A stretch of 64,000 bases of DNA from Scolanthus callimorphus (taxonomy: Eukaryota; Cnidaria; Anthozoa; Actiniaria; Edwardsiidae), in the NCBI GenBank assembly GCA_033964015.1, contig CM066920.1:14165912-14229911 (forward strand). The letters run 5' to 3'. Shown piece by piece: positions 26,580-39,675 of the stretch (position 1 is the first letter of the stretch; every line of letters begins with the position of its first letter). A program made the position numbers and the translations under genes. The notes beneath the pieces are model-generated. The model did no database searches, was not told where the DNA came from, and saw only the letters and a list, made by a program, of their open reading frames with translations.

Positions 26580-26660
26580 CCGTAGACCTCAGGAGCCCAA
26601 AACCCGTATACCATATATGAGGGAGTACCCCCCCCCCCCCCCCCCCCTCCTCGCCCGGGG
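26580..26660. repeat. Repeat remnant ending in a long poly-C run
   Basis: The CCGTAGACC motif continues from before the LINE fragment, then a run of about 28 C precedes TCCTCGCCCGGGG. Such runs mark the edges of a MITE family seen elsewhere in the window. Confidence 0.6.
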
Positions 26661-27492
26661 AGGATACTAGTCTAAAACTTGGCAAGGCTATAGAAAATAT
26701 ATTATATTCTGCTTCATAATACACTCTTTTTTTTTATAAGAACCTTTTTTATAAGAACGTTCAGCCTGAAATTTAACCAAATTTTAAGAACATGCTAAGA
26801 ACATGCCTGAGCCTCAGATAGGAGCAAAATAGATTTATTTTCAGTGATGTGCTCTAAAATCCAGAATCAAATGTGTTAATAATAACGACCTTCAATATTG
26901 TAATTGCTCGAGCGAGCGCAGCGAGCGAGAGCAACTCTAATTTCGTACCAGTTTACAAGTTCGTACCAGTTTACAAATGTACCGTACTCACGAGCTCTCC
27001 ATTATCCCTCTTTGATTCTTTTCGTACCAGTTTGTACCGTACTCACGAGCTCGCCATTATCCCTCTTTGATTCTCGCGCATGCGCAGTACGATGATATGT
27101 GAGACGGAATAGATTTTGGGCGGGCTGGCGGCAACATGCCACAGGGTACCCGTTTGATTGCATGCAAAAGTAGCCTGTTACCAGGTCCTGTCGGCCACGC
27201 AGTTTGGTATACCATAATTTGGTTTCTCGACGAAGCGTGTTCTGCTGCTATTTCACAACACTCAACAGAAGTGAAGCGACGTGTTTGTGGAAATTTCTGG
27301 GAATTCGGTAAGTATAAACGTTATGAATCACTTTAGTTCTATTCTTGAAAGCTATCACAGCTTTCAAAGCATGTTATTCACTGGTATGAGATCATTTTCA
27401 CAGCAGATTTCTCGACGACTAATAAGACGATTTGCGAGTCCGACGGTGGCCATCGAACACAACACGTTTGGTTTTACCAAATCTCCCCATAT

Positions 27493-30400
27493 TTGGGGGT
27501 TGCCTGCAATAATCAGGTCTCCTCCGACTTGGAGGGATTATTATCCCCGGTGTGGGATTGTCAAACTGACCCAATGCCTATGAAGGCGGGTAATCAAATC
27601 AACCCAATGCCTATTACGGCGGGTATACAAACTAACCCTTCGCCTCTGGACTGGTGGCGCATGGGATCAAATGAACAGTCCAAACCCCATAGCCTGATGG
27701 CTGTATGGCTTTGGGTAAAAAATCAGCCTACAATACTATACAATCTAACCCTTCGCCTATGGACTGTGTGGCGTATGGGATCAAATGAACAGTCCAAAAC
27801 CCATTGTCTGATGGCTGTATGGCTTTGGGTAAAGAACCAGCCAAGCAAAATAACTCAATGCCTAACATGGCATAATGATAAACCCGACATGGGTGCAAAC
27901 CAGTCATTATACTGCAGTAACAATGAGCTTTACACAACATTGTCAACTGACACTACCAGTGAAAACACTACTTTGAAAGCTGTGATGACCTCATACTCAG
28001 GTAGTTCTGTACTTTTATGTGATGAAACTGTTAATCATACAGAAGGAAATATCAATAATAGTATGCAGAGTTATTTCAGGAGCTCTGTTAGAAAACGTAC
28101 TAAAGATTTCAAGAGACAAAAGAGGGGCCGTGAGCCATCTAGATTTCCAGAGAAAAAAATTATGCAACTGTTAGGCAAGAGAAAACTAAGAAAGAAGCTG
28201 AAACTTCTGATCAAAAAAGAGGTCCCTAATTCATCCAAGCTTTACATTATTGCCAGTAATTACAAACACTGTTTTGCAGCTTTTAGCAAAAGAAATGTGA
28301 ACTTTTTCAGTTACTTTTGTTACATTACAAGGACTAAGACTTTGTGTAAAAGAAATTCAAAGAAGTATTTCTGTCCTAACAATGATATATTGAGCCAAAC
28401 CTTATATTGTGGTTCACAGACTTTAAGAGGAGGTATGTACTGTAATAGTGCAAGCAATCAAATTATTACACCATGGAATATGCTAGACCAAAAGCTAGCA
28501 TTGATTGGTTTAATGCCTTTTGACGTAGGTGGTGATGGCTCCTGCTTTTTTCGAGCTTTTTCACATCAGCATTTTGGCGAACCTGAACAGCACCATGAAA
28601 TACGCATGGCTGGAATTAATCACTTGAATAACTATCCAGAGCTGTATGTAGAAAGTTTAGGAGATGATTCATGGCAAAATTACATAATGGAAATGTCTCA
28701 ACCACAGACATGGTGTGATAACATTATTATACAAGCTGTAGCTAATTCATTCAACTGTGTTATTCATATAACTGACTCTGCTGAAGGGTCACCAGCAAAG
28801 ATTATTGCTCCTGTTACAGATGTTCCAAATGCAGATAGAACTGCAGTTTTCTTAGGATACATAAATGGGTTACATTATGTCTCGGCTGTACAAAGTGACA
28901 ATAGAGCCAAGAAAAACACATTTCGATGTTTAAAGGCTAGACTTTTAGAGACAAAAGATGCTAGGGAATTACGATTGTCAAGAAAAAGGGCATACAGAAT
29001 ATTTAAAAATGCCTGTGATTCTCCGGAAGCCAGGGAAGAGAAACTGGCAAAGAAAAGAGAATATGACAAAATAAAAAGATCTGTTCTGTCGCCAGATGCC
29101 AGGGAAGAGAAACTGGCAAAGAAAAGAGAATATAGATCTTGTGAGTCTCCAGAGGCCAGGGCAAAAAGACTGGCAAAGAGAAGGGAACAATATCAGGCTA
29201 AGAAAATGGCAAATAAAGAACAAAATACTCAGACGCATGAAACCAGTGTCGATGGTAATAATCAAACAGACTTGAATGTGGCTAATAATTATTCTCAGCC
29301 AAAAAACATGAAAGGGTGTACAAATCACACTAATATAGATAAAATATCACAGAGAACATTTGCATCTGACCCCCAGCAAATTTACTTAAACAGATTTAAC
29401 TCAGCATTAGATGGTCCTTTGCATGAACAACCTTGGGCAAAATTAAACATGAGGAACTTCCATAAATCTCTTGAATACTGTATGAATCAGTGTGTAATTT
29501 GCAAAGAGGTGTGGCCATTGAAAGGATTGTTGAAACCATCTGATTCCTATAATTGTTTACGTTGTGCAAGAGATAAGCAAATACCGAAGGCATTTTCTGT
29601 TGAAAATTCAATGGTCCCTAGCCCAGTGCCACAAGAGTTACAAGGATTAACTCAAACTGAGGAAATGTTGATTGCTCGTGCATTGCCTATAATGCGGATA
29701 TATATTAAACCTGGTGGTCAAAGAGGTTATTCTGGCCATTGTATAAACTTGCCACAAAATGTAAAAGAACTTGCATCCACTTTGCCAAGATATCCTAAGG
29801 ATTTATCTGTGATTATAGTGAAAGTCAAAGGAAAAGACAACACATTTAAAGATGTCAATGTAAGAAAGCAAAAAGTACATAATGCTCTTCTCTGGCTTAT
29901 ACAGAATAATCCACATTATGCAGATGTAAACATTGATAGCAATGCTTTGAATTGCTTACCAGATAATGGTATTCCCTCTAGCCTTTTGACTGTTGAGTCT
30001 GATAATGAAATTTTAATAGAAGAAACAAATGAGCCAGACCTGGGCCCAAGTGGAGAAAATGTAGATGATATTGTATATGACAAATCAACAGAAATGAGTA
30101 CCTTTTTACCAGTTGGTCAACAGCAACAGCAAGAATTGGAAGCAATTAAGAATCAACTCTCTGCAGACAAACCTATGAATTGGCCTTCTAATGATGATGC
30201 CCCTATAAATGAGTACAATACGCCATTTCTTGCCACCATGGCATTCCCTACATTATTTCCTGATGGGAAGGGTGATCCAACTAATCCATCAGTTGTCAGA
30301 GATGTGTCACTTCATGAAAGTATCAAACATTTACTAAAATTTGCAGAGGCCAATTGTGGTCAGTGGAATTATCGCTTTGCTAGCCACCCAAGGTTTTCAT

Positions 30401-33400
30401 ACTGGGCTTTTGACATGATTCAGAGAAAGCGTACCTTACAGCAAAGTGGGATATTTTTAAAACAAAATCCAGGCGAGGCACATATGACAATTGATGAGTT
30501 ACAAGAGATGGCCGCTAATAATAACTCAGCAGCATTCATGTCAAAGGTTTCTAGATATGTTGCAAACATTTCTGGCACAAATGCATATTGGCATAAGGTT
30601 AGAGAAGACCTTAAAGCCATTGTGACCACTGTTGGTACACCAACATTCTTTTTTACATTTTCCGCTGCTGATATGCACTGGCCACAGCTGCATGCTTTAT
30701 TTGGTGACACTGCCAGCACTAGCACAGACAGACGCCAGAATGTTATAAGCAATCCACACATTGTTGATTGGTTTTTCACTCAGCGACTAGACAGCTTTAT
30801 TAAACACTGGCTGTACAATACTCTTGATGCTAAGTGGCACTGGTACAGGTTTGAGTACCAAGGTCGGGGTAGTATTCACTGCCATGGTACAGCTAAGCTG
30901 AAAAATGACCCAGGCTTATGTGAGCTTACTAAGATTGCACTTAAGGGTTTTTTGGCCCAGAAATACAAAGATGAGCATGATCATGATCTTGAAGATGCTA
31001 CAAGCCTAGATGAAGAAATAGTTGCTGGTAATAAAGCTGCTGAGACAGCATGTCAGTATGTAGATTGGTTGCTCACCACCATCAATCCTAATCCCCCAGA
31101 AGAAGACATGTGGGTTAGACCAGAGATACATCCTTGCCAAAAGAATTACAAAGATATTCTACAATATGATATGGACTCAGATTATTGTGATTTACTGAAC
31201 ATGGTTCAGCGTCACACTCGATGCAGCAGTGGCTATTGTCTAAGAAAACGGAACAATGAGAAGGAATTGAAATGCCGGTTTAATTTCCCTATTGAGCATT
31301 GCCCTCAAACTAAATTAGTATTTGAACCTGTTCATAGCAAGAGTAATGAAATCCAATACAGAGCAAAGATTATAACTGCAAGAAATGATTCCCGTTTAAA
31401 TAGCAATCAACAGCTCCAATTACAAACCTGGCGAGCAAACTGTGATATCCAAGTAGTTATTGACCACTATGCATGTGTGGAATACCTCACCAAATATGCA
31501 GCTAAAGGTGAGCCCCGTTCACCATTGTTAAAAACAGCATTTAATACAATTGTTAATAGTGCAGCAAATAATAGCAGTCCTCATAGAGCCATCAAAAAGG
31601 TGATCATGAAAACACTTGGTGAAAGAGATTATGCTGCACAAGAGATAATGCATCACCTGCTTTCCTTGAAATTTCACAGTTCATCATTCAATGTCATACC
31701 TGTTAGTTTAAATGGGTCTCGCAAGTTGAAAAAAACATCTATTGACAAAGCTCAGGTTTGCTCAGAGAATTCCCTTCTAGATGTTTATGCTAATCGAGTT
31801 GATTATGACAAATCACCAGAAATAAATAACCTAAATTTTGTAGAATTTGCAACCAAGTACAAAGTTGTAAATAAGAAGCTCACTAAACAGCCTGATAATG
31901 TAATACCAAGGGTTTTCCCTACATACTCCTCAAATCCAAAAGGGCCAAATTTCTCACTTTATTGTAAATATCAGTTAATAAGATACAAGCCTTGGAAAAT
32001 ATCACAAGATAATGCATGGGATAATTTAGAACCATCAAATGAGAATTTCATTGAAAAATGGCATGAATTCCTTGAAACATCATATGCACAAAAAAATGTA
32101 CCAGATTGGTTTGACAAACTTCAAGAAGTTATCAAAAGCCAACAAGATATAGACGATGAAAGTGATAATTTAGAACCCAACACAAATATCCGAGAGGAAT
32201 GGATGATCTTATGTGACCTTCACACACCATTTCAAAAGTCCCATGATGGTTTAGAGGTAGATTATGACTGGCACCAAGACAGAAGCCATTATACTGAACA
32301 ACAGATTGGTGAAATGCCAACCTGGGTCAAAGTGAAAAAGGAACAGAGCATATCAAATGCTCAGCCAAATTATGAAACTGTTGACACTGCTACATTTAGT
32401 GAAATGCAAGACATGGCATATAATATCATAAAGTCCCATTCTGAGGATTTTTCAAACAACAAGGAATCTCTATGCCTTATTTTAAATGGAGTAGCTGGAA
32501 CTGGAAAAAGCTATCTCATTAATGCTGTTCGTGCACTTTTAAAACACAAGTGTGCAGTAACTGCTACAACTGGCAAAGCCTCATTTAACATACAAGGAGT
32601 TACTATCCATTCCCTGTTAAAACTTCCTGTTGGACCAAGAGGCAATAAAGACCTTGCAGGACAAAGCTTGAGCAGATTGCAAGAAACTCTTAAGGGTAAA
32701 GAGTACATAATCATTGATGAGTACTCAATGTTAGGCCAAGTTATGTTTGGTTGGATAGACAAACGTTGTAAACAGGTTACAGGTCATTACGATCAGCCCT
32801 TTGGAGGATTTTCAATAATTTTGACAGGAGATCCTGGTCAGTTACCACCTGTAGGTGACAAGCCTCTTTACCATGCTAAGCCAAGTAATAGTATTGGCGA
32901 ACAGGGTTATCTTGCATACAGAATGTTTGATAAAGTTGTTAAACTCACTGTCAATCAGCGTGTTCAGGGCTCTGACCCAGATCAAGTGAAATTCCGTGAT
33001 TTACTTTCACGGTTGCGCAAAGGTGAATCAACTGTTGATGACTGGAACTTGCTGTTAACCCGCCAACCAGTAAAACTCCCACACTTAGAGGAGTTTGAAA
33101 ATGCAACAAGGTTGTTCTACAGTAATGACGAAGTTGGTAATTACAATTATGACCAGCTCAAGAAACTTGGAGAAACAATTGCCAATATTAATGCTCGTCA
33201 TTCCTCAGCACTGGCAAAAAAAGTTAAACCTGATGAAATGTCCGGCTTAGAACCTTTCATTGTTTTAGCAAAAGGTGCTAAAGTAATGCTAACCATGAAT
33301 TTATGGCCTAGTGTTGGTCTGTGTAATGGAGCTACAGGAATTGTGAGAGGTATAATCTATCAGACAGATCACCAGCCTCCTGATTTACCCATTGCAGTAA

Positions 33401-33798
33401 TTATTCAGTTTGATAACTATAGAGGTCCATCTATAAGCGACACAACTCCATCTTGTGTGCCAATATGCCCTATAACTGTATCAGCTCATTTAGGAGATGG
33501 CATTCATGAAAGGCAGCAGTTGCCTCTTAAACTTGCATGGGCTATAACCATCCATAAAAGCCAAGGCCTGACATTACCCAAAGCCTGGGTTGATATTGGA
33601 AAGAAAGAAACAACTTTTGGTCTTTCATATGTTGGTTTAAGCAGAGTAAAGGCTTTATCTTCTTGTGTTATAGAACCAATGACCTACCAACGTTTATCTG
33701 GCTTAAAATCAGCACCAAGCTTACAATATCGTCTAGATGAGGAAAAAAGACTTGAAATGATAGCACTAGAAACTTGCAGTGCATTTAATAGTATATAG
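27493..33798 (+). CDS. OTU-Rep-PIF1 helicase protein of the Helitron-like element
   Basis: One uninterrupted frame of 2101 codons. Residues 1-130 are low-complexity with a duplicated [10 protein letters not shown] segment, so the true start may be later or spliced. OTU cysteine protease domain about 340-465 ([13 protein letters not shown] with catalytic Cys 351; His in GLHYVS). A basic linker about 480-560 has three [19 protein letters not shown] repeats. A Cys-rich [14 protein letters not shown] region starts near 667. Rep HUH motif SIHCHG (His 1129 and 1131) with the two catalytic tyrosines in EYLTKYAAK (1331, 1335). SF1 PIF1-type helicase with Walker A GVAGTGKS (about 1669-1673), Walker [10 protein letters not shown] (Asp 1742), [12 protein letters not shown], and a C-terminal HKSQGLTL...YVGLSRV. 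The protein would nick, transfer and unwind DNA in rolling-circle transposition. All catalytic residues look intact, so it may be active. Confidence 0.95.
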   Translation: MGVACNNQVSSDLEGLLSPVWDCQTDPMPMKAGNQINPMPITAGIQTNPSPLDWWRMGSNEQSKPHSLMAVWLWVKNQPTILYNLTLRLWTVWRMGSNEQSKTHCLMAVWLWVKNQPSKITQCLTWHNDKPDMGANQSLYCSNNELYTTLSTDTTSENTTLKAVMTSYSGSSVLLCDETVNHTEGNINNSMQSYFRSSVRKRTKDFKRQKRGREPSRFPEKKIMQLLGKRKLRKKLKLLIKKEVPNSSKLYIIASNYKHCFAAFSKRNVNFFSYFCYITRTKTLCKRNSKKYFCPNNDILSQTLYCGSQTLRGGMYCNSASNQIITPWNMLDQKLALIGLMPFDVGGDGSCFFRAFSHQHFGEPEQHHEIRMAGINHLNNYPELYVESLGDDSWQNYIMEMSQPQTWCDNIIIQAVANSFNCVIHITDSAEGSPAKIIAPVTDVPNADRTAVFLGYINGLHYVSAVQSDNRAKKNTFRCLKARLLETKDARELRLSRKRAYRIFKNACDSPEAREEKLAKKREYDKIKRSVLSPDAREEKLAKKREYRSCESPEARAKRLAKRREQYQAKKMANKEQNTQTHETSVDGNNQTDLNVANNYSQPKNMKGCTNHTNIDKISQRTFASDPQQIYLNRFNSALDGPLHEQPWAKLNMRNFHKSLEYCMNQCVICKEVWPLKGLLKPSDSYNCLRCARDKQIPKAFSVENSMVPSPVPQELQGLTQTEEMLIARALPIMRIYIKPGGQRGYSGHCINLPQNVKELASTLPRYPKDLSVIIVKVKGKDNTFKDVNVRKQKVHNALLWLIQNNPHYADVNIDSNALNCLPDNGIPSSLLTVESDNEILIEETNEPDLGPSGENVDDIVYDKSTEMSTFLPVGQQQQQELEAIKNQLSADKPMNWPSNDDAPINEYNTPFLATMAFPTLFPDGKGDPTNPSVVRDVSLHESIKHLLKFAEANCGQWNYRFASHPRFSYWAFDMIQRKRTLQQSGIFLKQNPGEAHMTIDELQEMAANNNSAAFMSKVSRYVANISGTNAYWHKVREDLKAIVTTVGTPTFFFTFSAADMHWPQLHALFGDTASTSTDRRQNVISNPHIVDWFFTQRLDSFIKHWLYNTLDAKWHWYRFEYQGRGSIHCHGTAKLKNDPGLCELTKIALKGFLAQKYKDEHDHDLEDATSLDEEIVAGNKAAETACQYVDWLLTTINPNPPEEDMWVRPEIHPCQKNYKDILQYDMDSDYCDLLNMVQRHTRCSSGYCLRKRNNEKELKCRFNFPIEHCPQTKLVFEPVHSKSNEIQYRAKIITARNDSRLNSNQQLQLQTWRANCDIQVVIDHYACVEYLTKYAAKGEPRSPLLKTAFNTIVNSAANNSSPHRAIKKVIMKTLGERDYAAQEIMHHLLSLKFHSSSFNVIPVSLNGSRKLKKTSIDKAQVCSENSLLDVYANRVDYDKSPEINNLNFVEFATKYKVVNKKLTKQPDNVIPRVFPTYSSNPKGPNFSLYCKYQLIRYKPWKISQDNAWDNLEPSNENFIEKWHEFLETSYAQKNVPDWFDKLQEVIKSQQDIDDESDNLEPNTNIREEWMILCDLHTPFQKSHDGLEVDYDWHQDRSHYTEQQIGEMPTWVKVKKEQSISNAQPNYETVDTATFSEMQDMAYNIIKSHSEDFSNNKESLCLILNGVAGTGKSYLINAVRALLKHKCAVTATTGKASFNIQGVTIHSLLKLPVGPRGNKDLAGQSLSRLQETLKGKEYIIIDEYSMLGQVMFGWIDKRCKQVTGHYDQPFGGFSIILTGDPGQLPPVGDKPLYHAKPSNSIGEQGYLAYRMFDKVVKLTVNQRVQGSDPDQVKFRDLLSRLRKGESTVDDWNLLLTRQPVKLPHLEEFENATRLFYSNDEVGNYNYDQLKKLGETIANINARHSSALAKKVKPDEMSGLEPFIVLAKGAKVMLTMNLWPSVGLCNGATGIVRGIIYQTDHQPPDLPIAVIIQFDNYRGPSISDTTPSCVPICPITVSAHLGDGIHERQQLPLKLAWAITIHKSQGLTLPKAWVDIGKKETTFGLSYVGLSRVKALSSCVIEPMTYQRLSGLKSAPSLQYRLDEEKRLEMIALETCSAFNSI

Positions 33799-35513
33799 AA
33801 TCAATTAGCAAAGGACTATCAATATAATCGAGCAGCTAATAGTATAGCTGCTGTAGTACATAGCAGTAATAATGCCGAATAAAATGCCAGTAGGGAATTT
33901 CCCAACACTTGTACTATTCACACTTCAATTGCCTGTGGACCAGATTACCAAAATGAGCTATTAAAAGCTATAATCATCCAATCTTTTTTGGTACAGTTGC
34001 CACAGCTTACATTAAGCTGAATACACTAATTGGGGCAAAAGATGTTCCAAAAATAGCACTGTCGCCGTTATGCAATAATCGTCATTTAAATCCATTGTGT
34101 TTGCCCAGGTAAGTAAACTATAATAATTGTAATTTCCTTTTTTTTTTCTTATTTTAACTTATTTTTTATTCTTCCTTTCTTTTGTAGATCCAGCCTAGTG
34201 GCATAATGAATCATCCGTAACAACATACTCTGCAGTGGTCACAAGTTGAATTTTTCCTATGGTGAATTTTTCCTATGGAAAATGATAACAAGACTGGACA
34301 TGTATAGTACACTGGTGCCCTGTGAGCAAGCAACAAATCAAGGGAATGACACTGTTTATTATCATGGCAGAGAGAGAGAGAAAAAAAAAACAGTCACAGG
34401 AGGCAAAGTTAACTGTTACCATTGCTTCCAATCAACATTTACAAATTTGATATGTACAAGAAGTTGTTGTACAATTATGGAACAAGGCGCCACGTTGTTA
34501 TATTATTATGAAAAATTGTGACAGAATTATTTGAATGAAGACAATCAACAGAGGATCTGGAAGCTTTTACAGAGTGTAAAAGACACCAAGCTTTAATTTG
34601 TAAGACACCAGTGTCTATTATTATGGGAATAATTATCTCAAGAACAGAAATGACTGACTTGGTCAAACAATATCTAAAAACTGGTTAAAGAGAGTATCTT
34701 ATGCATTACAAGTTCAAAGAATATTTACTTGGAACAAACTGAATCAAGAAAATGGCCCCACAGCTAGAATATTCTACCAAAACAGGAAACGAAGCTACTG
34801 CAATGGAAAATCCTGCTTTAGAAATTATATTCACACGAACCTGATTCCAGAAACATACATATACATTGATATTTAACATGCAAGTGTCTACACCCCTCCT
34901 ATAGTTCGATAACTGCAGCAGAAGTCACAGGAGATGTTCACATGTTAATACAAATCACTCTGCAGAAACGTTGCATCAACTGTTTATGTCCAATTGTTAC
35001 GAGTAAAATTCTATGATAAAAGAATACTTTGTTTAACAGACCCAAAGTTCAGTAGTAACAAGAGTGCTTTTTTCTGGACTGTTTGTGAGAACTCTAGAAA
35101 CATTCCTGAAGCAGCTACAAATTGTTGATGTTATGGCATCCTTCACTGGCTTCAGATACTAATCAACAACCTGATTATGTATACAGTTGAATGATTTATT
35201 AAATTCCATGGAATGTTCACAACATTCAGACGACTCAGTTTTTATACACTAGGATGGAAACAAAACACTTTCAAGAGAGAGTACCTTTCCGCTCGAGCAC
35301 TCACTATCTCAATAGATACTTCTAGTTTATAAACTCTCTTAAATACTTCATTGGGTATGTATCCTTCTATAAGATCTAGGCAGTTTCAGGTTCCGACGTC
35401 ACTGAAATGTGAGAACATCCGTAAGAACATTTCCAGCCTCACACTGCTCCAAAAATAAGAACGGCCCAGCCTCAACTGAAAATTAGACGTTCTTATAAAA
35501 AAAAGAGTGTATT
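33799..35513 (+). other. Helitron 3' non-coding region
   Basis: AT-rich, with no ORF of note. A GTAAGT at 34109 and a pyrimidine-rich tract ending TTTTGTAG at 34187 look like a 3' UTR intron. The terminal 100 bp repeats TAAGAAC and CAGCCTCA motifs that also occur near the left end. Confidence 0.45.
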
Positions 35514-37756
35514 GGCTTTTTTTTGTTCGCAATAAATCTAAAAATCAAATATCTCCCGAGGTGAATACCAATAATTTATGCTGCGGGTTTTTTCACAGCG
35601 GGCCTAAATGCGCGCCAAAGCGGTAAGTTGTAAAGACTTGAGTCGCGGTCAGCGGTTGCATATTTCTGTGATAGTAGCAAGATGGCGGCGCGTTCGAACA
35701 CGGAGCAGTGCAAAGGAAGGATGTTTTCTCAATATTTATAATGAGTTTAACCATCATACCCTGCCCAAGATGAGGACTTTTGCAAGAAAAAGCTTCAGGG
35801 GAAGTTGTTGTCGAGAAACAAAACATTTACTGTACAGATTCTCTTGAATTTCAACAAAATGAGTTGGACTCGTGTAAAAGTTCGCCACCACGTCTCCTAT
35901 TTATCGTCTTCCTCTGTAAATTCCTTCCCATTCCTTGCAAATTTCAAAGCATTCTTTTCGTCACAAGCGATGATCATGGCTTACAAGAACTACCTGATGT
36001 TTCAGCAGAAGATAGCGATTGACATATTTCAAGATTTGAGTATGCTGCTCGGTCATGGAGTGTAACTAAGATACAAGAGTTTGTCAAAATCGATTTAAAA
36101 AACCAACACCACGAAGAACTGCACTGTTGAATGGGGCCTTGATATTTGACTAGGGACATGGTCATGGACACATGGATATTTGTATGCATTCTGCGTTACG
36201 GAAACTTGTCAGTCTGGCACATCTAAAGCATGTCAGTCTCCAATGAGAGAAAAAGAATATCAGGATTACCAGAGGAAAATTGTTGCTAGTAATGACTGCC
36301 TTTGTGTTATAATGCCTAGATTTCAGAACCTGTGAGAGGCTATATCTTAGAGCTTAGACCTTCTATAAAAGCTTTCATTCATACTAGAAGATAGGCCAAT
36401 AACATTTAAGGTAAAATGATAATAAAAACTACAGTATAAATAAATCAAGAGTAATTAAAAAATGGACTATAACACCTCAAAGCTCAAGAATGAATGAATG
36501 TCTGAACTTGCATACTTTCTAAACTTCACTTGCTTACGTGCATGCTCACAGTTTCTTGGCGTGACATGAGTGAAGCTTGGGATAACTTCAGTACCATCCA
36601 GTTTACATATTTCACCCTCACTGTGGCAACTATATCTGTCATGGAAAACATCTCTGCCTTTTTTTTGAGGGGGATATCTGACAGAACAGTATTATAATCA
36701 AGTTGGTTTGTTTGATTTTGACATAAATTCTGTTTGCTTATATTGACTCCTAATAAAATAAGCTAGAAAAATGAAGTAATTTTATTTTATTCTCTGTTTT
36801 AAACAAATACATCTATTGACAACAAATACCTCATTTTTGCCTTGACTGTTAGCAGATGGAAATAAGCCAGCAGTAAAATGTTTCCAAAGTAGCTGATCAA
36901 ACTCTGATGACTACCAGCTTTTTGCACTTCTTAGAAATTGTGATATACTTGTACGAGAATATTATATAGAAATGATGAAAAGCAAAGAATGTCATCATTG
37001 GTAAAATGGATTGCTTCAGGCTTTAATAAAAACTTTTCAACCCACTTATGGGACAGTTGATTGTCATTTCAGTGCTCTTCTGCACTTATCACTGTTATCA
37101 GGGTACTAATTTAATTAACTGGCACTTGCTCTTTCATGGAATTCCCAAAGCATTAATACAATGGTCCTCTATCTGTAAAACTATCCAGGAGAAGTTTACA
37201 AATTGCAGTTTTGCCATTCAATTTTGAATTAACTCAGTAGAAGCATGTTACCATTTAAAAAGGTGGTGGTTACTAAGATCTTGTAAGGTAACATCAAGAT
37301 TTTTACATCAGTCACTTTTCCTTGTTATCTGCAGTGCAGTTTCCAAAACTGAGACAGCAGACCTTCAGTAGTAGAAAGCTTGTGAAGAATCCATAGTAGC
37401 TAAATCATACTTGAAGAAGAAAAAATATATTGTGTCATTTACTGCTCTCAAGTGAGTAGGTCTGCTATTTCAGTCAACTATTATGGCCAGCTTGAAACAG
37501 GGGGCAAAACATAGGACCTCATTTTTAATTCAGTAACATTTTGTTTGACAGAATTGTCTGAATGCTATGAAAATTATATTTATCAACCTGACACATGAAA
37601 TATATTAGTCATAACTGTAATATAGTTTTTGTGTGATTTATGTTGTATTTTCTATCCAATGCTTAATATTTAATTTATTTGAAAGTGACTGACATGCCTT
37701 ATTTTCTTATCCAGTCCCATTTGAATGCCTGTTAATTCTTAATCTTTTATACTTTT

Positions 37757-38205
37757 GTGTCACTTATTTTTTTTTTACAATTCAAATATACAGTGCAGGA
37801 TTCAGTAACATTTTGATAGACACTAGTGTCACTGAATTGAAGCACAGAAAAAATATGCAGGGGGAAAATTACACAGTAGAAGACTTTTTGGACTCCTTTG
37901 TACTGAAGATCATCCCTTTCAGTTAATGAAATGGAAGTGGGATAAACAAAAGCATCATTGTGTCACTTATTGTTTTTTTTTTTTTTCAATTCAAATATAC
38001 AGTGCAGGATTCTGTAAGTAAAGAAACATTTTGATAGATACAAGTGTCACTGCATTTTATAAGCATAGAAAAAATATGCAGGAGAAAAAATTGCACAGTA
38101 AGCTCATAAGTAAGACATTGGCCTCTTTTGTGCTGAAAATCATTCCTTTCAGTTAAATGGAAGCTTCTCCTTTTAGTTACTTTTGAGATAAACAAAAGCA
38201 TAACT
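37757..38205. repeat. Tandem duplication of about 215-230 bp
   Basis: Two diverged copies, both with CAATTCAAATATACAGTGCA, ACATTTTGATAGA, AAAAAATATGCAGG and GATAAACAAAAGCAT, starting near 37757 and 37975. Confidence 0.85.
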
Positions 38206-39374
38206 TCATGTGGAAGTGTAGACCATAAGTTTATTAGTTTACTTTCTGAATGATTGGGAAATTGGATTTACACTGATTTTCATTTCTGGCAAAATGCTTT
38301 TCTGGATGCTGTTCAGACTTCTAACTTGAGTTTAGCTTAAAAACACCTACTACTATACATTCTGAATTCTGTGCGGGAAAAAAGATTTATCAAACTGCAG
38401 TGGACTATGATTTCAACTTCTTTGAGCTGTAATATTGTTTGAGCAATTTTGGAGATGCAATTTTGGAGTTGTAGTGCTAGTTTAAGTTCACAGACGAAAC
38501 GAAACGCGCGGTTTGAGCCGCTCGGATGTGAATTAAAAGAGCTAACTTTTCTAACGATTTTTACAATCGCTTAAAGGTGGTAAATGGAGAAAAGGAAATT
38601 AATTTAAGTACTGCATACTACAAGGAGGATTATTAACTCGAAATATCTTCAACTAATCTGTTATAGCGAAGTGCAGTTTATCCACAGAAAGATGTAAGCT
38701 TACAACCGACACACGAAAATAAAAACACATGGCTCTGCAGTGAAAAACCCGCGAAAATGACAGAAGAATCAGGAGAAATGTTTTGATATTTCTGTTGTTC
38801 AGTTCTTACCTCTTCTAGCCAAGACTCTTCCTTCTGAAGTAAGCCCTAATTGCTTCACATCTACCAGCATTATCTTGCTGAACTGGAAGTATTCCACTCG
38901 CTGCCATGCCCTTCAAAATTCTTCTAAGCTCCGTAAGATTTTCCCATTTCAAATGAACCTGACCAACTGATTCTGAGCGATATTTTCGTCCAAAACACAG
39001 ATTTCTAAAGAACTAGAAATGGTCTCGCGCGAAATCAAAAGGGAAATTCAAAAAACTAAAAACATAGCGTTTTGGTTTGAAGACTCAAGAACGCACTGAA
39101 CATTAATGCAAAAGGATTAATAACTCCATGGAAAAAGTAAAACAAGAGTCAAAATAGCTGCTGACGACTATGTTCTGTGTTTTTCGAATTTTGCCACTTT
39201 CCAGTGGAGCAGAAATCTGCCTTCTGTTTTCCGAAACCCGTCATGTTTGGTATCAGAACAAAGCTTCTTCCTTCGGCCATGGCTTCCCGCCTTCCGATCT
39301 TTTCTTCGGTAAACAACGAGTGAGAAACGAGCTGCCGAAGTGGATTGTCGGATGAATCCGCAAATTAGTCACCA

Positions 39375-39512
39375 GGGGCCGGTTCCTAGAAGACCAGTTA
39401 AGAGTTATCAGTGGATAAACGCTTATCCAACGGATAAATCCTGAACAAAACCTATACAACAGATAACTTTTATCCGTGGATAACTTTATCCAACCTTTCA
39501 GGAACCGGCCCC
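39375..39512. mobile_element. 138-bp MITE with GGGGCCGGTTCCT ends
   Basis: The ends are inverted, GGGGCCGGTTCCT and AGGAACCGGCCCC. The interior repeats GGATAA/TTATCC several times in both orientations. It is nested just inside the right end of the 4-kb TIR element. Confidence 0.78.
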
Positions 39513-39675
39513 AGGCTACCAAAAAGGCCTCACGTCCGAGCCCCAAAGCTGCCACGATTCAACTTCCCGCTTTGGCGCGCGTTTAGGCCCGCCGTGTTTT
39601 GTCTGAGATTTCCATTCCTGCTCTTCAGGTCGTCTGCTAAAAACAGACAAGCCCCTCAGGTTCCTTATCCACATC

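Larger units (their letters stand above)
26718..35513 (+). mobile_element. Helitron-like element with near-intact Rep-helicase
   Basis: AATACACTCTTTTTTTT at 26718 and the complementary end GAGTGTATT at 35513 form terminal inverted repeats that continue into ATAAGAACGT, with further TAAGAAC motifs inside both ends. No target duplication is seen, as expected for Helitrons. Helitron2/Helentron types are known to carry asymmetric terminal inverted repeats and often an OTU domain, and the OTU domain is present here. The boundaries are provisional. 26945-27060 contains a duplicated 60-bp block (ACTCACGAGCTCxCCATTAT), perhaps promoter sequence. The 3' part after 33798 holds only non-coding DNA with a possible UTR intron (34109-34187). 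Confidence 0.8.
35594..39596. mobile_element. 4-kb element with 37-bp terminal inverted repeats, no recognised transposase
   Basis: CACAGCGGGCCTAAATGCGC, continuing to GCCAAAGCGGTAAGTTG, at the left is matched with three mismatches by the reverse complement at 39560-39596. Flanks are T-rich (TTTT on both sides), so the target duplication is unclear. An ATGGCGGCGCG near 35682 starts only a 19-codon frame. The interior holds a 210-bp tandem duplication and a nested palindromic MITE. It is probably non-autonomous. Confidence 0.68.

Noticed and set aside
27493..28500. Viral origin for the OTU-helicase protein
   Set aside because: HUH with two tyrosines fused to a PIF1 helicase is the Helitron signature; no capsid, polymerase or packaging gene is nearby.
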